Source of the DNA: Rhodospirillaceae bacterium
GTDB taxonomy: Bacteria; Pseudomonadota; Alphaproteobacteria; Rhodospirillales; Casp-alpha2
Length of the DNA stretch: 51,129 nucleotides
NCBI GenBank assembly: GCA_016845145.1
Contig: JAERTE010000121.1
Span: 1-51,129, forward strand
Reading direction: 5' to 3'
In this document: positions 26,223 through 34,459 of the stretch, one piece after another
Position numbering within the stretch: the stretch's first letter is position 1
Layout of the letters: every line of letters begins with the position of its first letter
Made by a program: the position numbers and the translations under genes
The notes under the pieces: generated by a model
Seen by the model: the letters and a program-made list of their open reading frames with translations, nothing else
Database searches by the model: none
Told to the model about the DNA's origin: nothing

Positions 26223-26695
26223 AAGACGTTGAAGTCGAACACGCTAACCAAGTGTCCCGGCACGCGGGGCTCGCGATCGACAGGCAGATACAGGCAGGAA
26301 TAACTCAGAAAATCCTTGTCCACCGCCCAAGTCACGCGACCGTTGCTCTGAACGATCTGCTGCGAACGATACGCTGTTTGGCAAACATCCATAATCATGT
26401 CCAATGCCTCGTCAGCATAGGTGTCCGCAAGAATGTTCCCGGTGCCGTCGTAACCCAGCATGCTGACCAATCTGGAGCCGAAATACCGATTGCGGAACTC
26501 GGCCCCGTCGTCGATCGCATCCTTCACCGTGAGGTACGGCGCGATCTGATAAATATCCATCAGGTCGAGATCGCTCCAGCAGGGCTGTGGGCGATCTCCG
26601 CGTTTTTGGTCCCAGTAGTGAAAAACCTCCCGTCCGTGCTCGAACGCGATCTCATCAGGATCCACAACAACCCTATTTTTAAGCAGAAAATCCAC
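26219..26695 (-). CDS. PAS domain protein, PAS_5 family
   Basis: A 158-aa soluble protein with the PAS_5 pattern found widely in alphaproteobacteria: HYWDQKRGDRPQPCWSDLD near the N-terminus, YLTVKDAIDDGAEFRNRYFG in the middle and CLYLPVDREPRVPGHLVSVF at the end. There is no output domain. It probably senses a ligand or redox state, but the family has no fixed function. The TAG stop lies in a CTAA shared with the convergent helicase stop; a 78-bp gap separates it from the TPR/SPOR gene. Confidence 0.85.
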   Translation of the reverse strand: MDFLLKNRVVVDPDEIAFEHGREVFHYWDQKRGDRPQPCWSDLDLMDIYQIAPYLTVKDAIDDGAEFRNRYFGSRLVSMLGYDGTGNILADTYADEALDMIMDVCQTAYRSQQIVQSNGRVTWAVDKDFLSYSCLYLPVDREPRVPGHLVSVFDFNVF

Positions 26696-26773
26696 CGTCG
26701 CGTCTCCGGTTGGTGCTTCAGGTTAATCCAGTCTACACCACACGTGTCACGCTGTCAGGAAGGCCAATTCAGC

Positions 26774-28177
26774 TCAGCCAGCGCCCATCATGCTCGGTTC
26801 GCAAAACTGGCGGCGGCGCTTGAGCTTTCCGCAGGCCGACTTGGCGCTAGATGCGCTCTTGAACGGGCCAGCCTTGAGTCGATAATACGTACCTTTTTTG
26901 CCGAGGTTCACCTTCGAGACTTCCGGCTTTAGATTGCCCAAGATCGACTTATGCGCACGCTTGATCTGTAGCCAACCGCTTTGCGCCTGTTTCATTGAGC
27001 GATATGACGCTAGGTGCACTGCCGGACTCGGACCAGCAGGTTTTTTCATGCTCTTTTCCAATTTAGCCGGTTGAGATACCGGTTTCGCCGGCATCGCCTT
27101 GGCCATGGGAGACGGCTGGGATGGTCGCATGGAAAGCTCAATGGCTTGACGCTCGCGTGCGTATTCATCGGAACTGATAAAGCCATCATTGCGCAGTTTT
27201 TCCAGTCGGCGTACGGAATCCGCGGCCTCCATCAACCCCTTCGGCGGCACAGCCGGGTTCGCCACCACGACAGGCGCGGACGGCATCATGGCATCCAGAA
27301 TCATGTTGCGCTCGGCGGCATGCTGGCTGACGGAAATGGCGCGCATCTCCAGCGCCCGCCCGATCGCCCGCAATCGCCCGCCGATCTGTTCAGAGCTGGG
27401 CACCGAACGATCCAGCCCCGCCGACGGTGGCGGCGACGTTAGTGGCAGCAAGGCACCGATGTTGGTTTGGCGGCGTTGCGCAAATTCCTCGGCCGTAATC
27501 AAACCCTGATCCCGTAACGCCTTCAGCGTCGAGAAACGGGACATGACGTTTCCATCGGCCCCGGCATACGCGGCAACGCCCGGTCCTCGCTCTGCCGTCA
27601 TCGCATGTCCGGCGGTGGGGCCTGCCATGGGGCCAGGCTGCGGCGTTGGCATGGTACGCCCAAGCATGGCCGAGCCCGCAGGCGCGCCAGTAACAGGTTG
27701 GTTCACAATTGGTTGGGGCGCGGTGCTTAGGGCACTTTGTTGGCCCGGTGTCACGCCGCTTTCCAACAACGACAGATTAACACTGGCGATCTGAGATGCC
27801 GGTCTGGTGGTGATAGAGTTCCATACCACGAACTGTTGCGCCTCGTCGGGCCGCAGTGCCAGGACAGCTTCGTACATCTCGCGCGCCTTGGTCATTTGAC
27901 CGGTGTTCTGATAGAGAATCCCGGCACCGATCAATGCATCGATATCACGCGCATTGCGCCGCAACGCCTTCTTGAAATGCGCCTCGGCAGTAATGTAATT
28001 GCCTTTTGCCAATTCGGCGATTCCAAGTTCCGCCTCAACGTTCTCGTGGAAAGGTGAGCCGGCCCAGAATGTATCGTCGAACATCTGGCTCTGCATCAAA
28101 CTGCAACCACCGAGCCCCAGGTTGAGCAACAGGACCGAGATCAAGACCTTGAATTTGCTATTCAATACGGCTGGCAC
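26774..28177 (-). CDS. Lipoprotein with TPR, two SHOCT-like motifs and C-terminal SPOR domain
   Basis: A 467-aa envelope protein. I place the start at GTG 28177, preceded by a GAGGGGGG ribosome site: this gives a lipoprotein signal ending in LLNLGLGGC. ATG 28228 is a longer alternative. A TPR pair follows (ELAKGNYITAEAHFKKALRR, IGAGILYQNTGQMTKAREMY), then a Pro/Ala/Gly-rich linker, two short SHOCT-like helices (LKALRDQGLITAEEFAQRR and LEKLRNDGFISSDEYARERQ), a second linker, and a SPOR domain at the C-terminus (VHLASYRSMKQAQSGW, TYYRLKAGPFKSASSAKSAC). SPOR binds denuded peptidoglycan, so a role at the division site or in wall remodelling is inferred. Confidence 0.82.
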   Translation of the reverse strand: MPAVLNSKFKVLISVLLLNLGLGGCSLMQSQMFDDTFWAGSPFHENVEAELGIAELAKGNYITAEAHFKKALRRNARDIDALIGAGILYQNTGQMTKAREMYEAVLALRPDEAQQFVVWNSITTRPASQIASVNLSLLESGVTPGQQSALSTAPQPIVNQPVTGAPAGSAMLGRTMPTPQPGPMAGPTAGHAMTAERGPGVAAYAGADGNVMSRFSTLKALRDQGLITAEEFAQRRQTNIGALLPLTSPPPSAGLDRSVPSSEQIGGRLRAIGRALEMRAISVSQHAAERNMILDAMMPSAPVVVANPAVPPKGLMEAADSVRRLEKLRNDGFISSDEYARERQAIELSMRPSQPSPMAKAMPAKPVSQPAKLEKSMKKPAGPSPAVHLASYRSMKQAQSGWLQIKRAHKSILGNLKPEVSKVNLGKKGTYYRLKAGPFKSASSAKSACGKLKRRRQFCEPSMMGAG

Positions 28178-28256
28178 GTTAACGGCCCCCCTCGGACCAT
28201 TCGCGATCCGGATATTAGAATTCACCATATTAAAAAATACGGGGGTCGCCACACCA

Positions 28257-28262
28257 AGTATA
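28257..28262 (-). promoter_or_regulatory. Probable -10 element (TATACT) for the TPR/SPOR gene
   Basis: On the minus strand TATACT follows AAAAAAGCAC. It would start transcription near 28250, which excludes a start codon at 28252 and leaves ATG 28228 or GTG 28177. The matching -35 is weak. The surrounding 199-bp gap (28178-28376) holds nothing else I can name. Confidence 0.35.
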
Positions 28263-28376
28263 GTGCTTTTTTAGGAAAATACACACTACCCATTGAAAAC
28301 AAAGCGTTTTTCGGCGTTTTTACGAGGCGCATGATCAGCCGTACATATCCCGCGGCAGGTCATTTCAGGCGAATCA

Positions 28377-28937
28377 CTATTTCTTCTTCTTTTTCTTTTT
28401 TTCTTCTTGCAGTTCGTCACAGCCGTTGACGCTGGAGAAAGGCAGCTTCGTCACTGCGCCGCCGCCCATGCTCATGGAGCCCTTCAGCACCAAAATCCCG
28501 ACCACTTCCTTGATGCCGAGGGCCCGATTAACGACGCTGATCAAGCGCGCATCTTCTTTTTTCTGGGCCGGGGTGCGGCGGTAATTGACCTTGGTTTTGC
28601 CGCGGGCATCGCGATTGTAAAGGTAACTGGCGACCATGGGTTTCTTGTACCAAGCGCGCAATAAGGCGTCCGATATACGCGGTCCCTTGTTGCATATCTT
28701 ACCGACCTTGGAATTGTCGCGTACTGTCAAGACAACTGTTACCGGCGTGTTGTGGACGCGCCGGCTTTTCGCCTTGCGTTTCACCGGCGCAATCACGGAG
28801 CGCATCTGAATGTGCCCCTTACCCTTTTCCCGCAGTCCATAGGACCGTTTTCGCTCGACCGTCTTGGCGTCAAGCGCGCCGGCACCAATGACCAAAGCCA
28901 TCATAGCGGATATTAATGCCAGCGCTGTGCGTCTCAC
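28377..28937 (-). CDS. Secreted protein of unknown function with a poly-lysine C-terminus
   Basis: A 186-aa protein starting with GTG 28937, chosen because AGGAG lies 7 bp upstream; the longer frame has no ribosome site. The N-terminus RRTALALISAMMALVIGAGALDA is a Sec signal peptide. The mature part is very basic (KTVERKRSYGLREKGKG, VKRKAKSRR) with a conserved-looking core (VTVVLTVRDNSKVGKICNKGPRISDALL and LPFSSVNGCDEL). It ends in EE followed by seven Lys, coded by a 29-base homopurine run. I do not recognise the family. A periplasmic or surface nucleic-acid- or wall-binding role is conceivable from charge only. Confidence 0.72.
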   Translation of the reverse strand: MRRTALALISAMMALVIGAGALDAKTVERKRSYGLREKGKGHIQMRSVIAPVKRKAKSRRVHNTPVTVVLTVRDNSKVGKICNKGPRISDALLRAWYKKPMVASYLYNRDARGKTKVNYRRTPAQKKEDARLISVVNRALGIKEVVGILVLKGSMSMGGGAVTKLPFSSVNGCDELQEEKKKKKKK

Positions 28938-29027
28938 GAATGATCTCCTGAATACAATATACTTACTATGTAACATCGCATGCGAATGCGTTCAGATTAT
29001 GGCTACCGCCTTACGATCTCCTTAATA

Positions 29028-29513
29028 TCAGCGATCCAACGAAATCGCCATATAGCTTACGCCGTCCAGCGGATTGTCATAGTACGCATCAATGTCTTTG
29101 AATCCCATGTCGCGGTAAAGCGCCCGCGCCCCATGCAATTGGGCCAGTGTATCCAAGCACAGTTCTTCGTATCCGGCCTCGCGGGCCTCGTCCAGACACA
29201 GGGTCGTCAAACCGCGTCCAAGACCGTGCCGCCGCCACGGCGGCCTGACATAAAGCCGCTTCATCTCACAACGCCCATGATCCCGTGGGCGCAAGCCAAC
29301 GCAACCGACAAGCGCGCCGTCGGTCTCGTCAAAAACCAAATATAGCCGGCCTTCGGGCGGTGCATAAAGCCCTGGAAGCGCCGCCAATTCTGCCTCGAAA
29401 TCCTGAAAACACAGATCGACGTCAAGCCAATCTTGGTATTCGCGAAACAACTCGCGGATTAAATCCATATCGGCGGCGGTTTGGGCCGCGCGAATATCGA
29501 ATCCGGCTATCAC
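29028..29513 (-). CDS. GNAT family N-acetyltransferase
   Basis: A 161-aa acetyltransferase. The acetyl-CoA binding signature is seen in MKRLYVRPPWRRHGLGRGLTTLCLDEAREAGY (about residues 85-115), followed by LYRDMGFKDIDAYYDNPLDG, as in GNATs acting on small amines. It starts with GTG 29513, which overlaps the stop of the PhzF gene by 4 bp, so it is translated with it. The acceptor is unknown. Confidence 0.9.
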   Translation of the reverse strand: MIAGFDIRAAQTAADMDLIRELFREYQDWLDVDLCFQDFEAELAALPGLYAPPEGRLYLVFDETDGALVGCVGLRPRDHGRCEMKRLYVRPPWRRHGLGRGLTTLCLDEAREAGYEELCLDTLAQLHGARALYRDMGFKDIDAYYDNPLDGVSYMAISLDR

Positions 29514-30295
29514 GGTATTCGGAAGGTGCCGCTGAGCACCAAAACCGCATGCCCCGCCATCTCCACCCGTTCACCCAAGTGCCGGCAATAGAGATCCCCG
29601 CTTCGTGCCGAGACCTGACGGGCATGAATTTCCACCTTGCCCAACCGTTCAGCCCAATAGGGAACGATGGTGCAATGTGCGGAACCAGTCACCGGGTCTT
29701 CATTGATGCCGACCTGCGGCGCGAAGTAGCGTGACGCGCAGTCACTGTCATCACCGGGCGCCGTAATGATCAATCCCATGCCTTCCATGGCGGCGATATA
29801 ATCGAAATCCGGAGTTATGGCTCGCACGTCAGCTTCGGTGTCGAACACGGCCATGTTTTTGACCGCCCGCAGGAAAGCGGCTGGCTCAGCACCAAGAGCT
29901 TCGTGCAACCCTTCCGGCATCGCTTTTTCGTCGGCGGGCAACGCTGGAAAGTCCATCACCAGCAAGTCATCGCGGCGATTGACATTTAGCTCGCCGCTGC
30001 GGGTATGAAATGTGATGGCTGATGAGGCTTCCTCCAGTGACCGAAACAGCACGGACGCGGTGGCCAGCGTTGCATGGCCGCAAAGATCAACCTCCGCCGC
30101 CGGTGTAAACCAGCGAAGATCATACTCGCCCTCACCGCGCGCCACGGTAAATGCGGTCTCCGAAAGATTATTCTCAAACGCGACGGCCTGCATGGTGGCG
30201 TCCGGCAGCCAATCGTCCAACGGACATACCGCGGCCGGGTTGCCGGCAAACGCCTCGTTGGTAAACGCATCGACCTGATAGACGGGGATTTCCAT
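29510..30295 (-). CDS. PhzF family isomerase-like protein
   Basis: A 261-aa PhzF-fold protein. The N-terminus EIPVYQVDAFTNEAFAGNPAAVC and the catalytic Glu46 in ENNLSETAFTV are typical, as are WFTPAAEVDLCGHATLATA and EDPVTGSAHCTIVPYW in the two halves. PhzF relatives catalyse double-bond isomerisation or proton shifts; most, including this one, are outside phenazine clusters and have no known substrate. ATG 30295 has AAGGACA upstream. It follows the dehydrogenase gene by 12 bp and overlaps the GNAT gene. Confidence 0.9.
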   Translation of the reverse strand: MEIPVYQVDAFTNEAFAGNPAAVCPLDDWLPDATMQAVAFENNLSETAFTVARGEGEYDLRWFTPAAEVDLCGHATLATASVLFRSLEEASSAITFHTRSGELNVNRRDDLLVMDFPALPADEKAMPEGLHEALGAEPAAFLRAVKNMAVFDTEADVRAITPDFDYIAAMEGMGLIITAPGDDSDCASRYFAPQVGINEDPVTGSAHCTIVPYWAERLGKVEIHARQVSARSGDLYCRHLGERVEMAGHAVLVLSGTFRIP

Positions 30296-30307
30296 GGCGT
30301 TGTCCTT

Positions 30308-31369
30308 CTATAGCGCGTCGACGATGGCTTGGCCGAGTTCCGACGTGCTCGCAGTGCCCCCCATATCAGGGGTCTTGACGTCCGATTCCCTGATCACCGT
30401 CTCAATCGCGGCAACGATATCCGCCGCCGCATGCGCCTGACCAAGATGGTCCAGCATCATCGCCGCCGACCAGATTTCACCGATCGGATTGCAGATACCC
30501 TTGCCCGCGATATCCGGCGCCGAGCCGTGCACGGGTTCGAACATGGAAGGAAAGTCACGTTCGGGGTTGATGTTGCCGCCGGGCGCGATGCCAATGGTGC
30601 CGGTCACTGCCGGACCCAGGTCAGATAAGATATCGCCGAACAGATTGGAGCCCACAACCACGTCGAACCAGTCGGGATTTCGGACAAAATGTGCGGTTAG
30701 AATATCGATATGATATTTGTCGGTTGCCACATCGGGATACTCCGCCGACAGCACCTCGAAGCGCTCATCCCAATAGGGCATGGAATGGATAATGCCGTTG
30801 GACTTGGTGGCCGACGTTACATGCTTGCGTTCGCGGGTCCGCGCCAAGTCGAACGCATAGCGCATGATCCGGTCTGTGCCCTGGCGGGTAAAAACCGATT
30901 GCTGCACGGCCAGCTCCTGCTCGGTGCCCTCATACAACCGGCCACCGATTTCGGAATATTCGCCTTCGTTGTTCTCACGCACGATCATGAAATCGATCTC
31001 GCCCGGTTCGCGGCCTGCGAGCGGGCACGGCATGCCCTCGAACAAGCGAACGGGCCGCAGATTGACGTATTGCTGGAACTCACGCCGGATCGGGATCAAC
31101 AGTCCCCATAGCGACACGTGGTCGGCAACGCCCGGAAACCCGACAGCCCCTAGCAAGATCGCATCGGTCTCACGGATTTGCTCGAGCCCGTCGTCGGGCA
31201 TCATCGCGCCCAATTTATGAAAGCGCTCGCAACTCCAATCTTTTTCATCGAACGTGAACGCCAGATCGTATTTACCGGCCACGGCTTCCAGCACCTTGAT
31301 GGCCTCGGGCATCACTTCGTTGCCGATGCCGTCGCCGGGAATGACGGCGATTTTGTATGCGTTGGTCAT
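30308..31369 (-). CDS. Tartrate/D-malate dehydrogenase-type decarboxylating dehydrogenase (IMDH family)
   Basis: A 353-aa NAD-dependent beta-decarboxylating dehydrogenase. The family marks are AVIPGDGIGNEVMPEA, VRENNEGEYSEIGGR (the Glu-rich loop typical of tartrate dehydrogenase/D-malate dehydrogenase rather than LeuB), VTSATKSNGI and VVGSNLFGDILSDLGPAVTG with the metal Asp residues, then MFEPVHGSAPDIAGKGICNP. A GGAGGG ribosome site precedes ATG 31369. It heads a run of minus-strand genes with PhzF and GNAT. A substrate such as tartrate, D-malate or a related hydroxyacid is likely; isopropylmalate is less likely. Confidence 0.9.
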   Translation of the reverse strand: MTNAYKIAVIPGDGIGNEVMPEAIKVLEAVAGKYDLAFTFDEKDWSCERFHKLGAMMPDDGLEQIRETDAILLGAVGFPGVADHVSLWGLLIPIRREFQQYVNLRPVRLFEGMPCPLAGREPGEIDFMIVRENNEGEYSEIGGRLYEGTEQELAVQQSVFTRQGTDRIMRYAFDLARTRERKHVTSATKSNGIIHSMPYWDERFEVLSAEYPDVATDKYHIDILTAHFVRNPDWFDVVVGSNLFGDILSDLGPAVTGTIGIAPGGNINPERDFPSMFEPVHGSAPDIAGKGICNPIGEIWSAAMMLDHLGQAHAAADIVAAIETVIRESDVKTPDMGGTASTSELGQAIVDAL

Positions 31370-31388
31370 GAATTTCCCTCCAAAAGAA

Positions 31389-31955
31389 TTATAGCGTTTC
31401 GACCATGAGAAACGCCTCTCCGCCGTATTGAATCAGTTCATGCGGGATGATCGCCCTGCGCCGTACAATATCGAAACCCTCGCGCTCATAGAGCCGTACC
31501 GAGCCGGTGTTTTCTTCGAATGCGATGAGCGAGAGCTCAGGCAACCCCTCCTTGCGCGCACGTTGACGTGTCAATTCCAGCAAGTGCGTGCCGACACCTT
31601 TACCGCGCGCTGCCGGATAACACGCGATGCCGGCGATATAGAGCCCTGGCGCGCTTTCCAATTCGCAATAGGGTTTAAGTACCGGGTCCATGTCATCATC
31701 GACATCCATGACTTCATGCATGGGATAGGCGTGCACCATGCCAAGCACCGCTCCGTCATCTTCCGCCATGGTACAGTGTTGGTATGAGAAGTCCTCGTTC
31801 TCACGCGCGAACCGCCCGGCGCCGACATCCAGCAGGGCCTCATCCGGTTCCGCCAGCATGGACCAGATGTAATCGGCAACGCCGCCGGCAGCCATTTGGT
31901 AAAGTTCAGCGATGGCGCGGGCGTCATCGCGAACGGCAGGGCGATACGAGACCAT
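31389..31955 (-). CDS. GNAT family N-acetyltransferase
   Basis: A 188-aa acetyltransferase. VSYRPAVRDDARAIAELY opens the fold; the acetyl-CoA loop is ACYPAARGKGVGTHLLELTRQ, and the end LIAFEENTGSVRLYEREGF is characteristic. The ATG at 31955 shares its A with the TGA stop of the AlaX gene and has GGAGG 7 bp upstream, so translation is coupled. It is followed 19 bp later by the tartrate-type dehydrogenase gene. Acceptor unknown. Confidence 0.9.
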   Translation of the reverse strand: MVSYRPAVRDDARAIAELYQMAAGGVADYIWSMLAEPDEALLDVGAGRFARENEDFSYQHCTMAEDDGAVLGMVHAYPMHEVMDVDDDMDPVLKPYCELESAPGLYIAGIACYPAARGKGVGTHLLELTRQRARKEGLPELSLIAFEENTGSVRLYEREGFDIVRRRAIIPHELIQYGGEAFLMVETL

Positions 31956-32662
31956 CAATCCTCCAAATGAACGTTGATACGTTTGTTGTTTTTGCCTTTG
32001 TTCTCAATCTTACCGACCCGCACCTTGCCGATTTCGCCGGTGCGCGCCACATGCGTACCGCCGCAGGGTTGCAAGTCGATGCCTTCAACTTCCATCAGCC
32101 GAACCTTGCCCATGCCGGTGGGCGGCTGCACGGACATAGTCTTCACCAAATCGGGACTGGCGGCCAATTCGTCATCGGTAATCCACTTGGCGCCGGTGGG
32201 GAGGTCCTTGGCGACCAAGTCGTCCAACCGCGCCTGAACGGCTTCTTTGTCGGGCTTGCCCTCGGAATTGAGATCAATACGGCTTTTGTCCTCTCCGATT
32301 TGGCAGCCGGTGATCTCGGCATCGACGCTGGCGCAGATCAGATGCAGTAACGTGTGCATACGCATCAGCTTGTAGCGGCGGCCCCAGTCGATTTCCATGC
32401 TGACGCTATCGCCCACGGAAAGCACCGGCGCGCCCTCGGCTGGGACATGCAGGTGTTTGCCGCTATCTCGGTCCTTGCGCGTATCGGAGATCGCCACTTC
32501 ACGGCCATCGCTTGTGCGCAGCCGGCCCGTATCACCCGGTTGCCCACCGCCCAGCGGATAAAAGATAGTGCGGTCCAGCTCGATACCGCCCTCGCCCACC
32601 GAAACCACGCTGGCATTGGCAGATTTGGCATAGGCGTCTTCGCGGAAAATTTCTTCAGTCAT
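31955..32662 (-). CDS. Alanyl-tRNA editing protein, AlaX family
   Basis: A 235-aa stand-alone editing domain that hydrolyses mischarged Ser- or Gly-tRNA(Ala). The four zinc ligands are visible: His103 and His107 in RMHTLLHLICA, and Cys200 and His204 in QPCGGTHVARTGE. The N-terminal part FYPLGGGQPGDTGRL shows the extended AlaX-II/AlaRS-like architecture. Start ATG 32662 is preceded by GAGAGGAATTC; the frame extends upstream 38 codons without similarity. It overlaps the GNAT start and is divergent from the membrane protein gene at 32.9 kb. Confidence 0.92.
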   Translation of the reverse strand: MTEEIFREDAYAKSANASVVSVGEGGIELDRTIFYPLGGGQPGDTGRLRTSDGREVAISDTRKDRDSGKHLHVPAEGAPVLSVGDSVSMEIDWGRRYKLMRMHTLLHLICASVDAEITGCQIGEDKSRIDLNSEGKPDKEAVQARLDDLVAKDLPTGAKWITDDELAASPDLVKTMSVQPPTGMGKVRLMEVEGIDLQPCGGTHVARTGEIGKVRVGKIENKGKNNKRINVHLED

Positions 32663-32822
32663 GAATTCCTCTCTTTCCAAACTATCCGAGTATCCCATCG
32701 TGGCAAGGCGTTGCCAATCTTGCCTGAAATCCGTTTTCGACCCCCAACGAGTTGACCAGAATCCATTTTCTCTCAATTAGCGGGAATTGATGATACATTC
32801 ATTTCCTATTACCGTGTGTTAA

Positions 32823-32850
32823 TTGAAATCGCACACGTAAAGACAATAAT
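32823..32850 (+). promoter_or_regulatory. Promoter with overlapping inverted repeat upstream of the 32.9-kb membrane protein gene
   Basis: TTGAAA (32823-32828) and AATAAT (32845-32850) with a 16-bp spacer form a good sigma70-type promoter. An inverted repeat CGTGTG (32813-32818) / CACACG (32832-32837) straddles the -35, a place for a regulator. The -10 lies only 12 bp before the start codon, so the leader would be very short. Confidence 0.5.
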
Positions 32851-32862
32851 ACGGGGGTTGGT

Positions 32863-33318
32863 ATGGGCATCATACTTCTATCGGTGATCGGAGGATTCCT
32901 TGTTGCGGGGGCTCTGACCGCTGCGATCCGTGAAGGCAAAGCTCCGATAGGGTCGGGAACAATCGGCCAGTTCGTCTTGGGTTTATTGCTGTTCGTCTTA
33001 CTTTTCGGTTTCGGATTCCATGAAACAATTGGTATTGGGCGTCCCGAAAGAACTCAGGCTGCATTGGGCGGCATGTTCGGCCTTCTGCTTCGTCTGTTGA
33101 TCTTCGGGATCAGAAGCCAGCACACCAGTCATAGCGCCACCATCACGGCCTGGCTCAAAGGACACGCCAGCATCGCGGTTCTGGGCGCCATGACCGCGCT
33201 GTTGTGCCTCGCCATCTTGGCACCTTACCTTGAACCGATGCTCGCCAGTATCAACAAAATTACAACCCCATGGGGAACCACAACACATCGTCTATATCTG
33301 ATCGCGAAACGTCAGTGA
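32863..33318 (+). CDS. Small membrane protein of unknown function
   Basis: A 151-aa protein with three or four hydrophobic segments: IILLSVIGGFLVAGALTAA (3-21), FVLLGLLLF-like stretch at about 37-53, GGMFGLLLRLLIFGI (68-82) and VLGAMTALLCLAILAPYL (106-123). The C-terminal tail is polar. I recognise no family. ATG 32863 is preceded by GGGGG at close spacing. Its base composition is more AT-rich than the flanking genes. The following gene overlaps it, so the two probably form an operon. Confidence 0.72.
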   Translation: MGIILLSVIGGFLVAGALTAAIREGKAPIGSGTIGQFVLGLLLFVLLFGFGFHETIGIGRPERTQAALGGMFGLLLRLLIFGIRSQHTSHSATITAWLKGHASIAVLGAMTALLCLAILAPYLEPMLASINKITTPWGTTTHRLYLIAKRQ

Positions 33319-34208
33319 GAGCGCACAAGAAACTCACGGACGCTATTCGTCTCGGTATAAAAAAATCAACCTCACTCATCTTCGAGGACGAGCCTCCAAA
33401 TAAGGCGGCAGTTGGCAAAGCAAAAGCACGGTGCGTTTCCGAAAACAGCGTATCGCTTTTACAAGCCGATGACACCAAAGGGCTGCTTGATGTTCCCTCA
33501 ACGTATGTCCTAAACGCCCTTCTTTTCGGCGCTGCCGGGGATGCCAAACAGGGCTTGGACGTTCTTCGCCGCAAAAAAGACGACTTCCCACACGACATCA
33601 ACTTTCACAATTTTCTTGCGCTTTTTGCCATGACTGACCTCAAGAGTCATGAATTGGGTCTATGGGCATTGAAGTCCCATGTCGACGCCCTAAAAAAGTG
33701 GGAAAGCTGGGTGGCTGCCGTCAATTATATGACGAACACGAAGGATGCCATTCACGACGTACATCGCCATCGTCTTATATTTGGAAGAATTTTTGCATTG
33801 AACCGGTTGGTATATCGGACAGCGCTCACGCACGCGTCATTGGTCTACCCCGGTGAAATGAAAGAACAATTGGACATTGCCGATGCCGCCGTTACGCAAT
33901 TGCGGAATGTACTCAAAAATGACGGGGCTGGATTGCGCGAGATCAGGCAATACATGCTGACTAGGCTCAAACTCGATGATCATTTTATCTTAGCTGCAAT
34001 AAAGGACACTATTGCGACGCACGACATGGTAACAGGCGCAAAATCCAATCCATTGGATAGAAAGAAAATTCGCGGCGCGCTCGATATGCTCGAAGATAGC
34101 CTGAAATCGATTGAAAACTCGACCGCGCCGAAGGTCGCAATCTCGGATACGCGCCGCTTAACGCAACGTCACATATCCATTGCGAAAAGCCTCGTCGCAG
34201 GACGATAA
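33315..34208 (+). CDS. Hypothetical soluble helical protein
   Basis: A protein of 297 aa if it starts at GTG 33315, which overlaps the preceding stop as GTGA; an ATG at 33270 in the same frame would give 312 aa and a 49-bp overlap. Neither start has a clear ribosome site. The sequence is mostly helical and charged (LQADDTKGLLDVPSTYVLNA, DVHRHRLIFGRIFALNRLVY, LDIADAAVTQLRNVLKND). No signal peptide, membrane segment or catalytic motif is seen. It is AT-richer than its neighbours. I do not recognise it; together with the membrane protein upstream it looks like a lineage-specific pair. Confidence 0.7.
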   Translation: MRAHKKLTDAIRLGIKKSTSLIFEDEPPNKAAVGKAKARCVSENSVSLLQADDTKGLLDVPSTYVLNALLFGAAGDAKQGLDVLRRKKDDFPHDINFHNFLALFAMTDLKSHELGLWALKSHVDALKKWESWVAAVNYMTNTKDAIHDVHRHRLIFGRIFALNRLVYRTALTHASLVYPGEMKEQLDIADAAVTQLRNVLKNDGAGLREIRQYMLTRLKLDDHFILAAIKDTIATHDMVTGAKSNPLDRKKIRGALDMLEDSLKSIENSTAPKVAISDTRRLTQRHISIAKSLVAGR

Positions 34209-34239
34209 GAAAATACAAACCGTAAGTTGGATCAGGTGG

Positions 34240-34383
34240 TTAGATATGGCCCGTGTAGGGCAAATTACCAGCGTACGCTGCAAGCGAAAAGAGCGGAGAC
34301 GCCAAAATCCCAATCCAAGCGGCAACAAAAATTCTGTTTATCAAGCGCATGACTGAATTTCCCAAAACGTTCGCATTCAGCAT
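34240..34383 (-). CDS. Possible small membrane or secreted peptide (doubtful)
   Basis: A 47-codon frame (or 36 codons from ATG 34350) downstream of the threonine dehydratase gene. The part RIFVAAWIGILASPLFSLAAYAG is hydrophobic and ends like a signal peptide cleavage site. No good ribosome site or promoter was found, and codon use is not convincing. The rest of the 251-bp gap 34209-34459 holds nothing I can name. Confidence 0.2.
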   Translation of the reverse strand: MLNANVLGNSVMRLINRIFVAAWIGILASPLFSLAAYAGNLPYTGHI

Positions 34384-34459
34384 GAGATAGTATCCAAATC
34401 CATTCAATTTGTCTATATCGTGTACTGATATCACGCTGTTTTGACTGCGCCGAAACCCT

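Noticed and set aside
34240..34270. LPYTG near the end of the small doubtful frame, like a sortase signal
   Set aside because: The setting is Gram-negative, there is no basic tail after it, and the frame itself is weakly supported.
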